From NCBI GenBank assembly GCA_964036295.1, contig OZ038469.1, positions 7,146,067 to 7,210,066 on the forward strand: a stretch of DNA of 64,000 bases, given 5' to 3'. Made by a program: the position numbers and the translations under genes. The DNA is from Plumapathes pennacea. Lineage: Eukaryota > Cnidaria > Anthozoa > Antipatharia > Myriopathidae. This document shows positions 1-7,841 of the stretch, piece after piece. The notes below the pieces were generated by a model, which had not been told where the DNA came from, searched no databases, and saw only the letters and a program-made list of their open reading frames with translations. Each line of letters starts with the position of its first letter. The first letter of the stretch is position 1.

Positions 1-949
1 CTTTTCTGACCAGAGGACAACAATGCTTTACAGCATGTCAATCATATGTCATTCATTGTTTTGAGTGCAGTTTATTGCACAAGAAGCTGTGTTACAGGCA
101 AACATGAATGAACGTATGTCCTGCTCCTTCAGTTCTCATGGTTCTGCGTGTTGTTTAGATGGTATAGGGTCCACGATAATACCCTTACTCGCGTGTAATC
201 ATGACATGAAGTCGCATCTTGTCACCCTTGGTGTGAGCTCTTTGCGGCAGCGGGTGTCGACGAGGGGAGATGTTGAAACAGTCAGTGAGGTTGATTTGAT
301 TTTGAATCGAGCTAGGACTTTCGTGGTGACCGAGGAAACAAAAACTGCCATGACGATATGCCCGACACAGGAAAAAATTAACTTCGGATTGGGCAGGAAG
401 AAAGAGCAAGACTTGCTCATATCCGACCCATCAAGGGCCGCGGAAAAGCATGAAGAACGTGCGCCGAGTAAATGCCGTCATGTCGGCAGAAATCTTCGAA
501 ATGCATCAAGCCCCAGTTCCCATAGGCTCAGGTTGGTATTTTGATTGAAGTAAATTGACTCTTGTTTGATTAGTCCCATGTGGTAAATCAGTGGCAACAA
601 TTTACAACTTCCTGTCGCGACCTGAAATTGCCATTTTGATGTACGGATTCAGGACGTTAGGTTTCTAACTGATCAAATATGGTTTATTTTATTTTATCTT
701 CATTGTCTCCTTAATTGTTAAAGAGTTCTTGCTCACTGGGGCTGATAGGTCCCTAGACTGTTCATTTATTACTGATCTATTCTCACTGGTGCCATCACGC
801 ATGAACACAAAAGTATCGGGCGCGCGTGTGTGCCAGCGGGTCTCCAATACTTTTGAGGGAGTTCACGATGCAACCTGTATAGCGTGGCGTATAAATTGAC
901 CCGCCCTGCTCAGGATATTCGTCTTTTCGTAAAACCGCCGCCAAACGCC
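1..949. other. Left flank, no confident gene
   Basis: This stretch has no similarity to the array unit. A 159-codon open frame (65-544, plus) has no recognisable domain and is probably chance. The right part looks like a promoter region for the transposase-like gene that follows: an inverted repeat at 808-855 and a TATA-like box at 890-896. I see nothing else that can be supported. Confidence 0.5.
808..896 (+). promoter_or_regulatory. Possible promoter: 9-bp inverted repeat and TATA-like box
   Basis: CAAAAGTAT at 808-816 is matched by its exact reverse complement ATACTTTTG at 847-855. A TATAAAT box lies at 890-896, about 55 bp before the ATG at 950. The arrangement fits a short promoter for the transposase-like gene. 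This is inferred from position and motif only. Confidence 0.35.
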
Positions 950-3719
950 ATGAGCGGCGTCCCACCCTTCTCCCCGCAGCGATGACCTTTACCGCACAGG
1001 TGCACTTCAGCTGTCCCGCTCTTTCTCGCCTCCGGGCTCGCCTTTTGCGTGGGATGACGTTTCAGACACTCAGCACCGGTTTTATATCAGGAAAGCCAAG
1101 GAGACCATAGCTGCCTCTTTGTCCGTCATCACTCCAGGCCAAGAAGAGCAAGTGTGGGCAGCGCTACAATCTGAACCACTTTTTGACGCGGATAAAAATA
1201 ATCAAGGAAAGCGTAAGCGTTTTGACCCCTGTTCTGGTTTAGTCGACGCTTTGATAAAGGCTTATCAGCAAGCTGATCACTGGCGAACAAAACGTCAAAT
1301 ACTTTCCCTCTTTGCGGACCTTGAGGAAATGATCCCAGGTCTCTCCAAGTGGCGTATTGACCAAGCCCGCCAGCATGCAACAGAAGCTGGTAAAGGCCAG
1401 CCAGTGCCCAAAATCCCTCGCTACCGCACAAAAATTGAGTACGAGAAAGTAGATCACTTTATTCAGTACATCGCAAGACCCAAATTTGTCCAGGATGTAG
1501 CCTTTGGAACAAAAACACTCAAGCTTGACTCGGGAGAAAAGATTGTCATACCAGCAGTGATAAGGACTGTCATCCCTTCTCGCATCATAACTCAATATTT
1601 GGCCTATTGTAAAGATCAGCGGTTCGAGCCTGCAAGTGAGCGTTCCCTTTATCGGATGATTGAAGTTTGTTCAGCCTCTATGCAGAGATCCCTCCAAGGT
1701 CTTGATAACACCACTGCAGAAGGAGCTGAAGCATTTGACGAGATCTCATCTGTGTTGGAGACGTTCGCAGGTCAGGGCATCGACGTGACGGGCCTTCAAA
1801 AACAGCTAAAGAGTGGAAAACGGTATTTGAAAACTGATTTCAAGACACACGTTGGGCGAGAGGAACAGTGCGGTGACCACTGCAGTGTTCACGCACTAAG
1901 TGATGTGCATGCCACAGAGTTCACTGGAGAATGTAACCATCAACACAAATACGAATGTGAGTGCTGTGAAAGTCTAGAGAGGGTGCTGGAGGATATCGCA
2001 GAGCAACTGGATAGAGCTGAATTGATAGAACACGAGCGTGCTACGCTGAAGTTTGAATACACAGAAAATGTGCGCAGGATTAAAGCGTGGAAAGCTCACT
2101 TGATACGGTCAAGCAATCAAGATGATGCTAAGCAAGATGTGCTCCAGAACCTGGACGAGAAATCATGCCTTGTGATAATGGATTGGGCAATGAAGTTTCT
2201 GCCTTTACAGTACAGAGAGCAGATGAGTGATTTCTTTGGTAAAAGAGGAAGGAGCTGGCACATCAGTGCTGTGATCAGCAGAGCAGCCTACGAGAAGTAT
2301 GAAGTGGAGTGCTTTGCGCATATCTTCGACAACTGCACCCCAAACAGCTTTGCAGTGCTTTCAATCATAGAAGATTTGCTACGCAAAGTAAAAGAAGAGA
2401 ATCCAGCTGTAAAAAAAGCATACTTCCGGTCCGATAACGCTGGATGTTATCACAATGGTCCTTTGCTGCTGAGCTTGAAAGAAGTAGGCGAGAGAACTGG
2501 TGTCAGTCCAGTGCGCTATGATTTTTCCGAGCCCCAGGCTGGCAAGGACATCTGCGATAGGAAAGCTGCCTCGATGAAAGCCCACATTAAACGCTGGGTC
2601 AATGAGAAGCACGACGTCACTACAGCCGGTGATATGAAAGCAGCGTTGGAGTCACGTGGTGCCACCAAAGGATGCAGGGCAACGGCTGTGGAGGTGGACA
2701 CCACAAGGGAGAGAAACAAAGAGAACAAGATACCAGGCATTAGTATGCTGAACAACTTCCAGTACGAGGAAAGTGGCATCCTCGTCTGGAAAGCATATGA
2801 CATCGGTCCTGGACGCTTCATCCCTTACAATGACCTTACAGTTGCACCACAAGGAGAAACTGCGCTGAAGGTGATCCGGCCATTTGGTCCAGCCACACAA
2901 AGGGGGAGAGTGGGAGAGAGCGTCAGGCAAAAGTCTGAAATCTACTCCTGCCATGAGACTGGATGCGTTCTGACGTTCAAGACACAAGCAGAAGCTGACG
3001 ACCATATGGACACTGGAAAGCATCGACTTGAGGTGGAATCCGAATCTGTATACGACCGTATTCGGAGAAAGTGGGCGGGAGTCGTGACAGGAGTAAGGTT
3101 TGCTCAGGATGTGCCATCGACGTCAACGCAAGGCGGCGATATCTTCGGACCAGCAAGCACAGATCCCAGACCTTCGCGATGGGCTCTTAAGAGTACGAAA
3201 CGTCCCTCTAGGATGTCTGAAAAAGCCAAGGCCTTCCTGGAGAAGAAGTTCGAAGAGGGTGCAAGGACTGGGAACAAGTCTGACCCTATGCAGATAGCAA
3301 AGGAAATGAAAACGGTCACAACTGAGGGTGGTCAGCCCGTCTTCTTACCCCAGGAGTGGAGAACTGCTCAGCAGATCAGCAGTCTGTTTTCCCGTCTTAC
3401 AGCTGTGCAGCGTCAGAGGGGTATCGATATTGGGGAAACCTCAGAAGACATAGAGGCAGCGGAGTCCGAGATGGCTCTGAAAGATCTCAGGAGCTTGGTC
3501 ATGAACGACATGGAAAGACCCAACCATCCGATTATTGTGTGTGGCAAGAACCTCTGCGAACTCATGAAGACCAGCAAACTTGCGTCGCTCAAGCTGGTTG
3601 CACTGAAGGAAATCTGCCACAACTTGCACCTTACCACTAGTGGGCCTTTGTCGAGGAAAAAGACCTTCTGTCAGGCAATTGAGCTGTTTAGCAGCAACTG
3701 CATATGTTCTCAAGAGTAA
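950..3719 (+). pseudogene. DDE-transposase-like protein, probable frameshift near the N-terminus
   Basis: An open frame of over 900 codons runs from 954 to 3719 but has no ATG before about codon 70 of the 1119-3719 frame. An ATG at 950 in good context reads MSGVPPFSPQ in another frame and would join the main frame (SDDLYRTGALQ...) after a one-base shift near 977-981. So the gene is either frameshifted there or has an upstream exon; a TTCTCCCCGCAG acceptor-like sequence ends at 979. Numbered from 1119, the candidate catalytic core is DWAMKFLP (D355), RSDNAGCYH (D439) and SEPQAGKDICD (E471, D477, D480), the spacing of a DDE/D nuclease. A C2H2-like finger (CHETGC...H....H) follows at about residue 612. 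I recall such DWAMKFLP...SDNAGCYH proteins as abundant and usually uncharacterised in marine invertebrates. The superfamily is not assigned; Dada, which targets small-RNA genes, is one to test. Confidence 0.55.
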
Positions 3720-4872
3720 AACGGCTGCCAGTGCAGGCTGAGATCCGGAAAGTTCCGAGAGGGAAGTGTGAAGGGATTGTGAAAGGAACAGACTTTATCT
3801 TAATTAACTTTAGTTCGAGTCTAAGGGGTATATGATTCTGGATTGGTAATAAAACGCCGTGACTCTCCACAATGGCCAGCTCTGTGCTTTCATAACCAAA
3901 GAAAAAACTGTGTTCGGTTGTCAACTTTTACTGATGTGAACATTTTTACAGGGTTGTGCAATAGCATGGCTTATAACGAGTCGTAAAAGTGAACTTTCTA
4001 CTCACACAAGCCGTACAACTCATGTAATGAACTTAAGAGTAGTAAAGTTATGTATTCGATTCGTACAAGCTGTCTAATTTATTTACGAGTCGTAAAGAAA
4101 GCCAGTCGATTCGTGAATCTCATTAGAGAGACTTAGAGATTTTTCAACAACAGTTACAAATTTGGCCCAAAAATCTGATTTACTCATTATTAACAAAAGT
4201 ATTTTGAAATTTGGAATAGCAGATTGGATAAACCATTTAGCCAAATAGATGTTATAATGCAACAAGCAGGGTAATTTTATTGGTCGGACCGACGAGTCTT
4301 GCGCAACATTTTCTTGGGAAAATTTGCATTATGCTAATTATGTCAAACTTTCAAGAAAGCTCACAAAACAGGATTTAAATCTGCCAAATAAGAGTTTCAA
4401 CATTCCTGAAGAGCTATATACGGACTTATCACAGATAGCTTGGTATGTTGATACACTGCCGCACTTTGGAGAAAATCGGCTCAAAAAATGGCCAAAATCG
4501 TGTTTAATTGCATAAGTCATAAATTAGCGATCTTCGAGATGACGCCAACGCGAGCTGTTTCATCTAGATTTGTTGATATTGTAAAGTTGAGCTGCTGAAA
4601 CACACAAAATTACGGAAATATTTGTGCAGTTCAAGTGAACTAAGATGAAGTACGGAAATTTGTGCCTTTCAATTTCCCAAAATTTGACCTTTTTGCACAC
4701 CAAAATAGCGCTAAAACTAAGGGGGTGGTTAAAATTAGAAGTAAACAATTCTATTTTGGAACGGATCTCACCTATTGCAATCTTATGGGATAGAGAACAA
4801 GCGATGAAAGTTTAAAGGAGATCGGCCAACCCCCGTCCGTCGGTCCTGCCCGGTTCTTACTGACAATGACAC
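3720..4872. other. 3' flank of the transposase-like gene, up to the array edge
   Basis: There is a poly(A) signal AATAAA at 3848-3853, 128 bp after the stop. Farther right the DNA is AT-rich with two copies of the palindrome ACGAGTCGT (3976-3984, and inside the 15-bp palindrome at 4082-4096), which may be subterminal transposon sequence. No coding gene is supported; short open frames such as 4324-4515 show no domain. Similarity to the array begins abruptly at 4873. Confidence 0.45.
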
Positions 4873-4919
4873 TTAATGGAACGTTTTATGTTCATTGTTG
4901 ACAGTGGAACGTGAAAATT

Positions 4920-4972
4920 CGTCACAAGGACAAGCCCACGTCCGTGTGCGCGCGCGCGTGCGTGCGTGCAAG
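4920..4972. repeat. Alternating purine-pyrimidine (CG/TG) microsatellite in the spacer
   Basis: A GTGCGCGCGCGCGTGCGTGC-type run lies in the U1-5S spacer and differs in length in almost every unit (near 13461, 14826, 26936, 28284, 35329, 42372, 49662, 62660). It is the most variable part of the unit and could adopt Z-form DNA. No function is shown. Confidence 0.7.
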
Positions 4973-5130
4973 CGCTTGTCACTTATAATTGCAGAAAAGA
5001 TCTCGATCTGTGTGATTTTTTGTTCTTTTGTTGTTTAAAAAACAACCCTACACATCTTTTTTCGTACACTGCAAAATTTGAACTCTTCAGGCCGCAAACT
5101 GACGGAGTACCGGGCGGTTTTGTGTGAGAA

Positions 5131-5140
5131 AAATGAAAAA
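5131..5140 (-). terminator. 5S Pol III terminator (T runs)
   Basis: Read on the minus strand, the sequence just after the 5S 3' end is TTCCTTTTTCATTTTT, with two runs of five T, the usual Pol III stop. It is kept after the other 5S copies. It also reappears in the 3'UTR of element E. Confidence 0.8.
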
Positions 5141-5144
5141 GGAA

Positions 5145-5166
5145 GCCTACGACACGGGGTATTCCC

Positions 5167-5201
<35 letters not shown>

Positions 5202-5262
5202 CTGGGCTTAACTTCGGTGATCGGACGAGAACCGGTGTTTTCCCGGTGGTATGGTCGTAGGC
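5145..5262 (-). rRNA. 5S rRNA: 5S rRNA, unit 1
   Basis: The 118-bp minus-strand gene begins GCCTACGACCATACC and ends GTGTCGTAGGC, so the two ends pair as helix I. The internal promoter elements AGTTAAGC (box A) and GGATGGGTGACC (box C) are present. Upstream on the minus strand is a TAAATTT stretch about 20 bp before the gene, possibly a TATA-like element. It is transcribed by Pol III, divergent from U2 and U1, and gives the 5S RNA of the large ribosomal subunit. Confidence 0.97.
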
Positions 5263-5448
5263 GAGAGTATTGGCGTCAAATTTAGCATGTTATGGCGACT
5301 CTCGATTAACGAGAGGAGGCCTGGGACTAAGTGTCTTGCCTCCACATACATGGGGACTTGTGGTGGCCGCGAGGAACTGGGGGAAAACGAATACCACATG
5401 TAGGGAGATTTTGTGGCGGACGGCCACCCTAAGAAACTAGAAGTCGGT

Positions 5449-5640
5449 ATCGCTTCTCGGCCTTATGGCTAAGATCAAGTGTAGTATCTGTTCTTATCAG
5501 CTTAATATCTGATACGCTGCTCATTGAGTGGCTCAAATATTAAACTGATTTTTGGAACTGGGCTGTGGAATAGAGGCTTGCCTCGTCCCAGCCACGGGTT
5601 GTCTCGGTATAGCACTACCTCCGAGTACGGCCCACTCCCC
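5449..5640 (+). ncRNA. U2 snRNA: U2 snRNA, unit 1
   Basis: The ~192-bp gene starts ATCGCTTCTCGGCC, carries GTGTAGTATCTGTTC (branch-point recognition), the Sm-type site GATTTTTGG, and the 3' stem-loop ending GTACGGCCCACTCCCC. U2 pairs with the intron branch site in the spliceosome. It lies 186 bp from the divergent 5S gene. An A/G-rich stretch AATAAAAGCAAAGAG 15-30 bp downstream is a candidate 3' box. The branch-point sequence is the insertion target of families C and E. Confidence 0.96.
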
Positions 5641-5802
5641 TCCGGGGGAACCCAATAAAAGCAAAGAGAACATTGAGATAAAGGCCTGGGCCCCTAGTGC
5701 GTCGGTTCTGGCACACTTTAGCATGCAAGGCGGCATAGAATGGACGCTTGAAAGGGTGGAAGGGTCGTCCCATAAGGAAGGAAGCGGATGTGCGGTCGGC
5801 TC

Positions 5803-5826
5803 AGTTGTTTTGTGGACAAAACAACT
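5803..5826 (+). promoter_or_regulatory. Perfect 11-bp inverted repeat just upstream of U1
   Basis: AGTTGTTTTGT, then GG, then the exact reverse complement, at -26 to -3 of U1. It is kept upstream of the U1 loci (for example 12960-12983, 14327-14350, 49150-49173) but is broken before the last copy at 63532. The role is unknown; the position suggests a promoter element. Confidence 0.6.
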
Positions 5827-5828
5827 TC

Positions 5829-5847
5829 ATACTTACCTGACGCGGGA
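5829..5847 (+). pseudogene. U1 snRNA: U1 5' fragment, interrupted by element A
   Basis: ATACTTACCTGACGCGGGA is the first 19 nt of U1, including the ACTTACCTG that pairs with 5' splice sites. The last 17 nt (5831-5847) are the left copy of the target duplication; the right copy is 11644-11660. The native U1 promoter is left on this fragment. Confidence 0.95.
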
Positions 5848-6148
5848 CTATCGTTTTGGCGCGGGTTCAAGTCGCTGGAGTTACATCCAAGTTCATTCAA
5901 GCAAAGGATTTGTAAGCCCTTCTTCTTTTTCTTTTTTCTTTCCTTCTCTTGTTTGTTCTTTTGCGGCCACCCTCCTGGGGACTCCATGCTCAGTGCCTAG
6001 CACTGTAACCCAGGGTAACCGCTTTTCCTTTACTCGTTCCGACCCTTCGGTGGACGTATGCTCAGCGGTAGTCTTTGCCTCTGGTTAAGCTACCGCTGTA
6101 ACACCGAGTAAGGAACTTTTTTCGCTCTGTTCAGCCTCTTTGCTGATC

Positions 6149-7342
6149 ATGGCCTCTGCAGATGTGCAAGCCCCAGCCGCGTTAGTCATCTCTTTACCGG
6201 CTGATTTGGTCAACGTAGTTGACAGACGTGAATTTATCTCTCGTTTACGGGAAAAATCAGTCCTGAACGAAATAAAATGCGTTCAGACTCTCAGCAACGG
6301 GAGTTTCCGTGTTAATTGTAAGACCGCTGGGTCATACACCTACCTTACTTGTAATGGGCTTTCGATTCACAGCCGCCAGTGCACTGTGGTCGAAGCCCAG
6401 CCTTCCTTCACCTTCGTTCGTCTATTCCGCTGTCCTTATGAAGTTCCTGAAGAGGCTATTCGCCTCGCTCTATCTGCCTATGGGAAGATCGGGGAGATCA
6501 GACATGAAGTTGACCCCGACTTCAAAAGCATTGTGACTGGTACTCGCATTATTAAAATGCAACTGTCTTCTCCGATCCCTTCGAGGATCCTTATTAAACG
6601 CTTTCCCTGCAACGTGTGGTATCGTGGACAACCTAAAACGTGCAGGATTTGTCATTCCAAAGACCATGAGGCCCCGGCGTGCTTTCTTAAAGGTCGATGC
6701 CGGCGGTGTCATGAGGAGGGCCACATGGCCAAAGATTGTCGCAATGCGTGGCAACAGCGACGTGAGGAACGCGAGCGTCAGGACGCAAACCCGGACACTT
6801 CTGAGTCTGCCCATAATCCCGCTCCCTTCGAGCTTGTTTTGGAGGAAACACCAGCTGCAGAAGCCTCCCTGGAGGTCACAGACCCCGCAGCTGTCATAGA
6901 TCCTCCGGCTAATCTTGAGCCACCAGTTACTGAGGCTACTGACGAGGCCCAGACCTCCGAGATCATTGGTGCTGATCCTCCGGCCACTGAACACTCCAAC
7001 ACAGCTCCGCCGGATATTACCTTGAACCCTGAAGAGTCCCATTCAGCCGCTGTATCTGACCATGAGATGGAGGTCCAACGGGATTCCCCCACTGACCCGG
7101 AAGCCTCCAACACCCCATCTCCAATCCTTGATGACGATGGCTTTGTCCTGGTTCAATCAAGGCATTCCAAGCGCTCTGCAGGGCGCAAGAGAAAGTCATC
7201 CATTGAACGTTCTGGAAGAATGCCTTCCACTGAGAATCGTGATCGTTCTCGTTCCCGATCGCGATCACGCCTTCGCAATGGTCCCTCCTCCCCAACCCCG
7301 GGATGGAGTGGTTCTACGTCATCTAGTCAGTCAAATGGCTGA
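6149..7342 (+). CDS. Element A ORF1: CCHC nucleic-acid-binding protein with RS tail
   Basis: 397 aa. I chose the ATG at 6149 (MASADVQAP) because B1 and B2 start at the matching ATG (MASLQ). The N-terminal ~150 residues are a conserved fold, perhaps RRM-like. Two zinc knuckles of C-X2-C-X4-H-X4-C follow, C165/C168/H173/C178 and C184/C187/H192/C197. Then comes a long Pro/Glu/Ala-rich linker and an Arg-Ser dipeptide tail at about 364-375. It probably coats the element RNA as an RNP with ORF2. The stop TGA overlaps the ATG of the linking frame (ATGGCTGA, 7335-7342). The RS tail is absent from ORF1 of families C, D and E. Confidence 0.9.
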   Translation: MASADVQAPAALVISLPADLVNVVDRREFISRLREKSVLNEIKCVQTLSNGSFRVNCKTAGSYTYLTCNGLSIHSRQCTVVEAQPSFTFVRLFRCPYEVPEEAIRLALSAYGKIGEIRHEVDPDFKSIVTGTRIIKMQLSSPIPSRILIKRFPCNVWYRGQPKTCRICHSKDHEAPACFLKGRCRRCHEEGHMAKDCRNAWQQRREERERQDANPDTSESAHNPAPFELVLEETPAAEASLEVTDPAAVIDPPANLEPPVTEATDEAQTSEIIGADPPATEHSNTAPPDITLNPEESHSAAVSDHEMEVQRDSPTDPEASNTPSPILDDDGFVLVQSRHSKRSAGRKRKSSIERSGRMPSTENRDRSRSRSRSRLRNGPSSPTPGWSGSTSSSQSNG

Positions 7343-7841
7343 GTTTCTTATTTTTGGGTCTCACCTTCAGGTGTACCCCTCACTCTTTATTGCTTACTTA
7401 GTTTTCTTTATATCCTTAACTAAATGGCCTAAAAAAGGCCCGGTTTTTTGGCCTGCGGGCCTAACACTTAGTTGGTTTCTTTTAGTGTCCACAAAGGACC
7501 TTAATGGGCTCTCTAAGAGCCAGGGTATAATCATTTGGCCCAAAAAAGGCCCGGTATTCTGGTTTACGTCCGCAAAGGACATAATTTGGCTCCCAAAGAG
7601 CCAGAATATAACTAAATGCCCTAAAGTGGGCTTGGTTAGCGGTTTAGTTAACTGGCCTAAAAATGGCCCTGACCCTTTTTGGCTCCCTAAGAGCCAAAGT
7701 CCAAGTAAATGGCCCAAAAAAGGCCCGGTTATCTGGTCCCCAAATAGCGTCATAGATAAATGTAACTATAGGCTCCTTAAGAGCCTAGCTTTTTGGCCTT
7801 CAACTGGCCTGGCTCTTTCAGTACAGCTCACATTATCATAA
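7335..7841 (+). CDS. Element A linking frame between ORF1 and ORF2 (hypothetical 168 aa)
   Basis: The ATG overlaps the ORF1 stop and the TAA overlaps the ORF2 ATG (TAATG), so one open frame fills the ORF1-ORF2 gap. The start MAEFLIFG resembles MAVFHIFW in family B, and both have a hydrophobic N-terminal segment (here about residues 13-29). The rest translates the hairpin array as repeats like WPKKGPV, LPKSQ and STKD. It may be a real third protein, or the frame may be kept open only so ribosomes can travel to ORF2. Conservation of start, stop and length class in a diverged family argues against chance. Protein expression is not shown. Confidence 0.5.
   Translation: MAEFLIFGSHLQVYPSLFIAYLVFFISLTKWPKKGPVFWPAGLTLSWFLLVSTKDLNGLSKSQGIIIWPKKGPVFWFTSAKDIIWLPKSQNITKCPKVGLVSGLVNWPKNGPDPFWLPKSQSPSKWPKKGPVIWSPNSVIDKCNYRLLKSLAFWPSTGLALSVQLTLS
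7426..7809 (+). promoter_or_regulatory. Hairpin array, 13 short stem-loops, element A ORF1-ORF2 gap
   Basis: Stem-loops are at 7426-7440, 7450-7461, 7487-7499, 7507-7521, 7537-7551, 7568-7580, 7588-7602, 7618-7631, 7654-7668, 7681-7695, 7711-7725, 7770-7786 and 7795-7809. Three stem types alternate: GGCC/GGCC with an A-rich loop, GGCTC/GAGCC with loops like CCTAA, and GTCC/GGAC with loops like ACAAA. All are very short (4-6 bp), so they are more likely a recognition array or reinitiation device than one stable fold. Confidence 0.75.

Noticed and set aside
65..544. 159-codon plus-strand frame in the left flank
   Set aside because: No domain, overlapping frames on the other strand, and no sign of a promoter or codon bias.
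4324..4515. 63-codon frame between the transposase and the array
   Set aside because: AT-rich DNA with frames on both strands and no recognisable motif.
5800..5830. The U1 upstream dyad as a hairpin terminator for U2
   Set aside because: It lies ~165 bp after the U2 end, next to the U1 start, and snRNA 3' ends are not made by hairpin termination.
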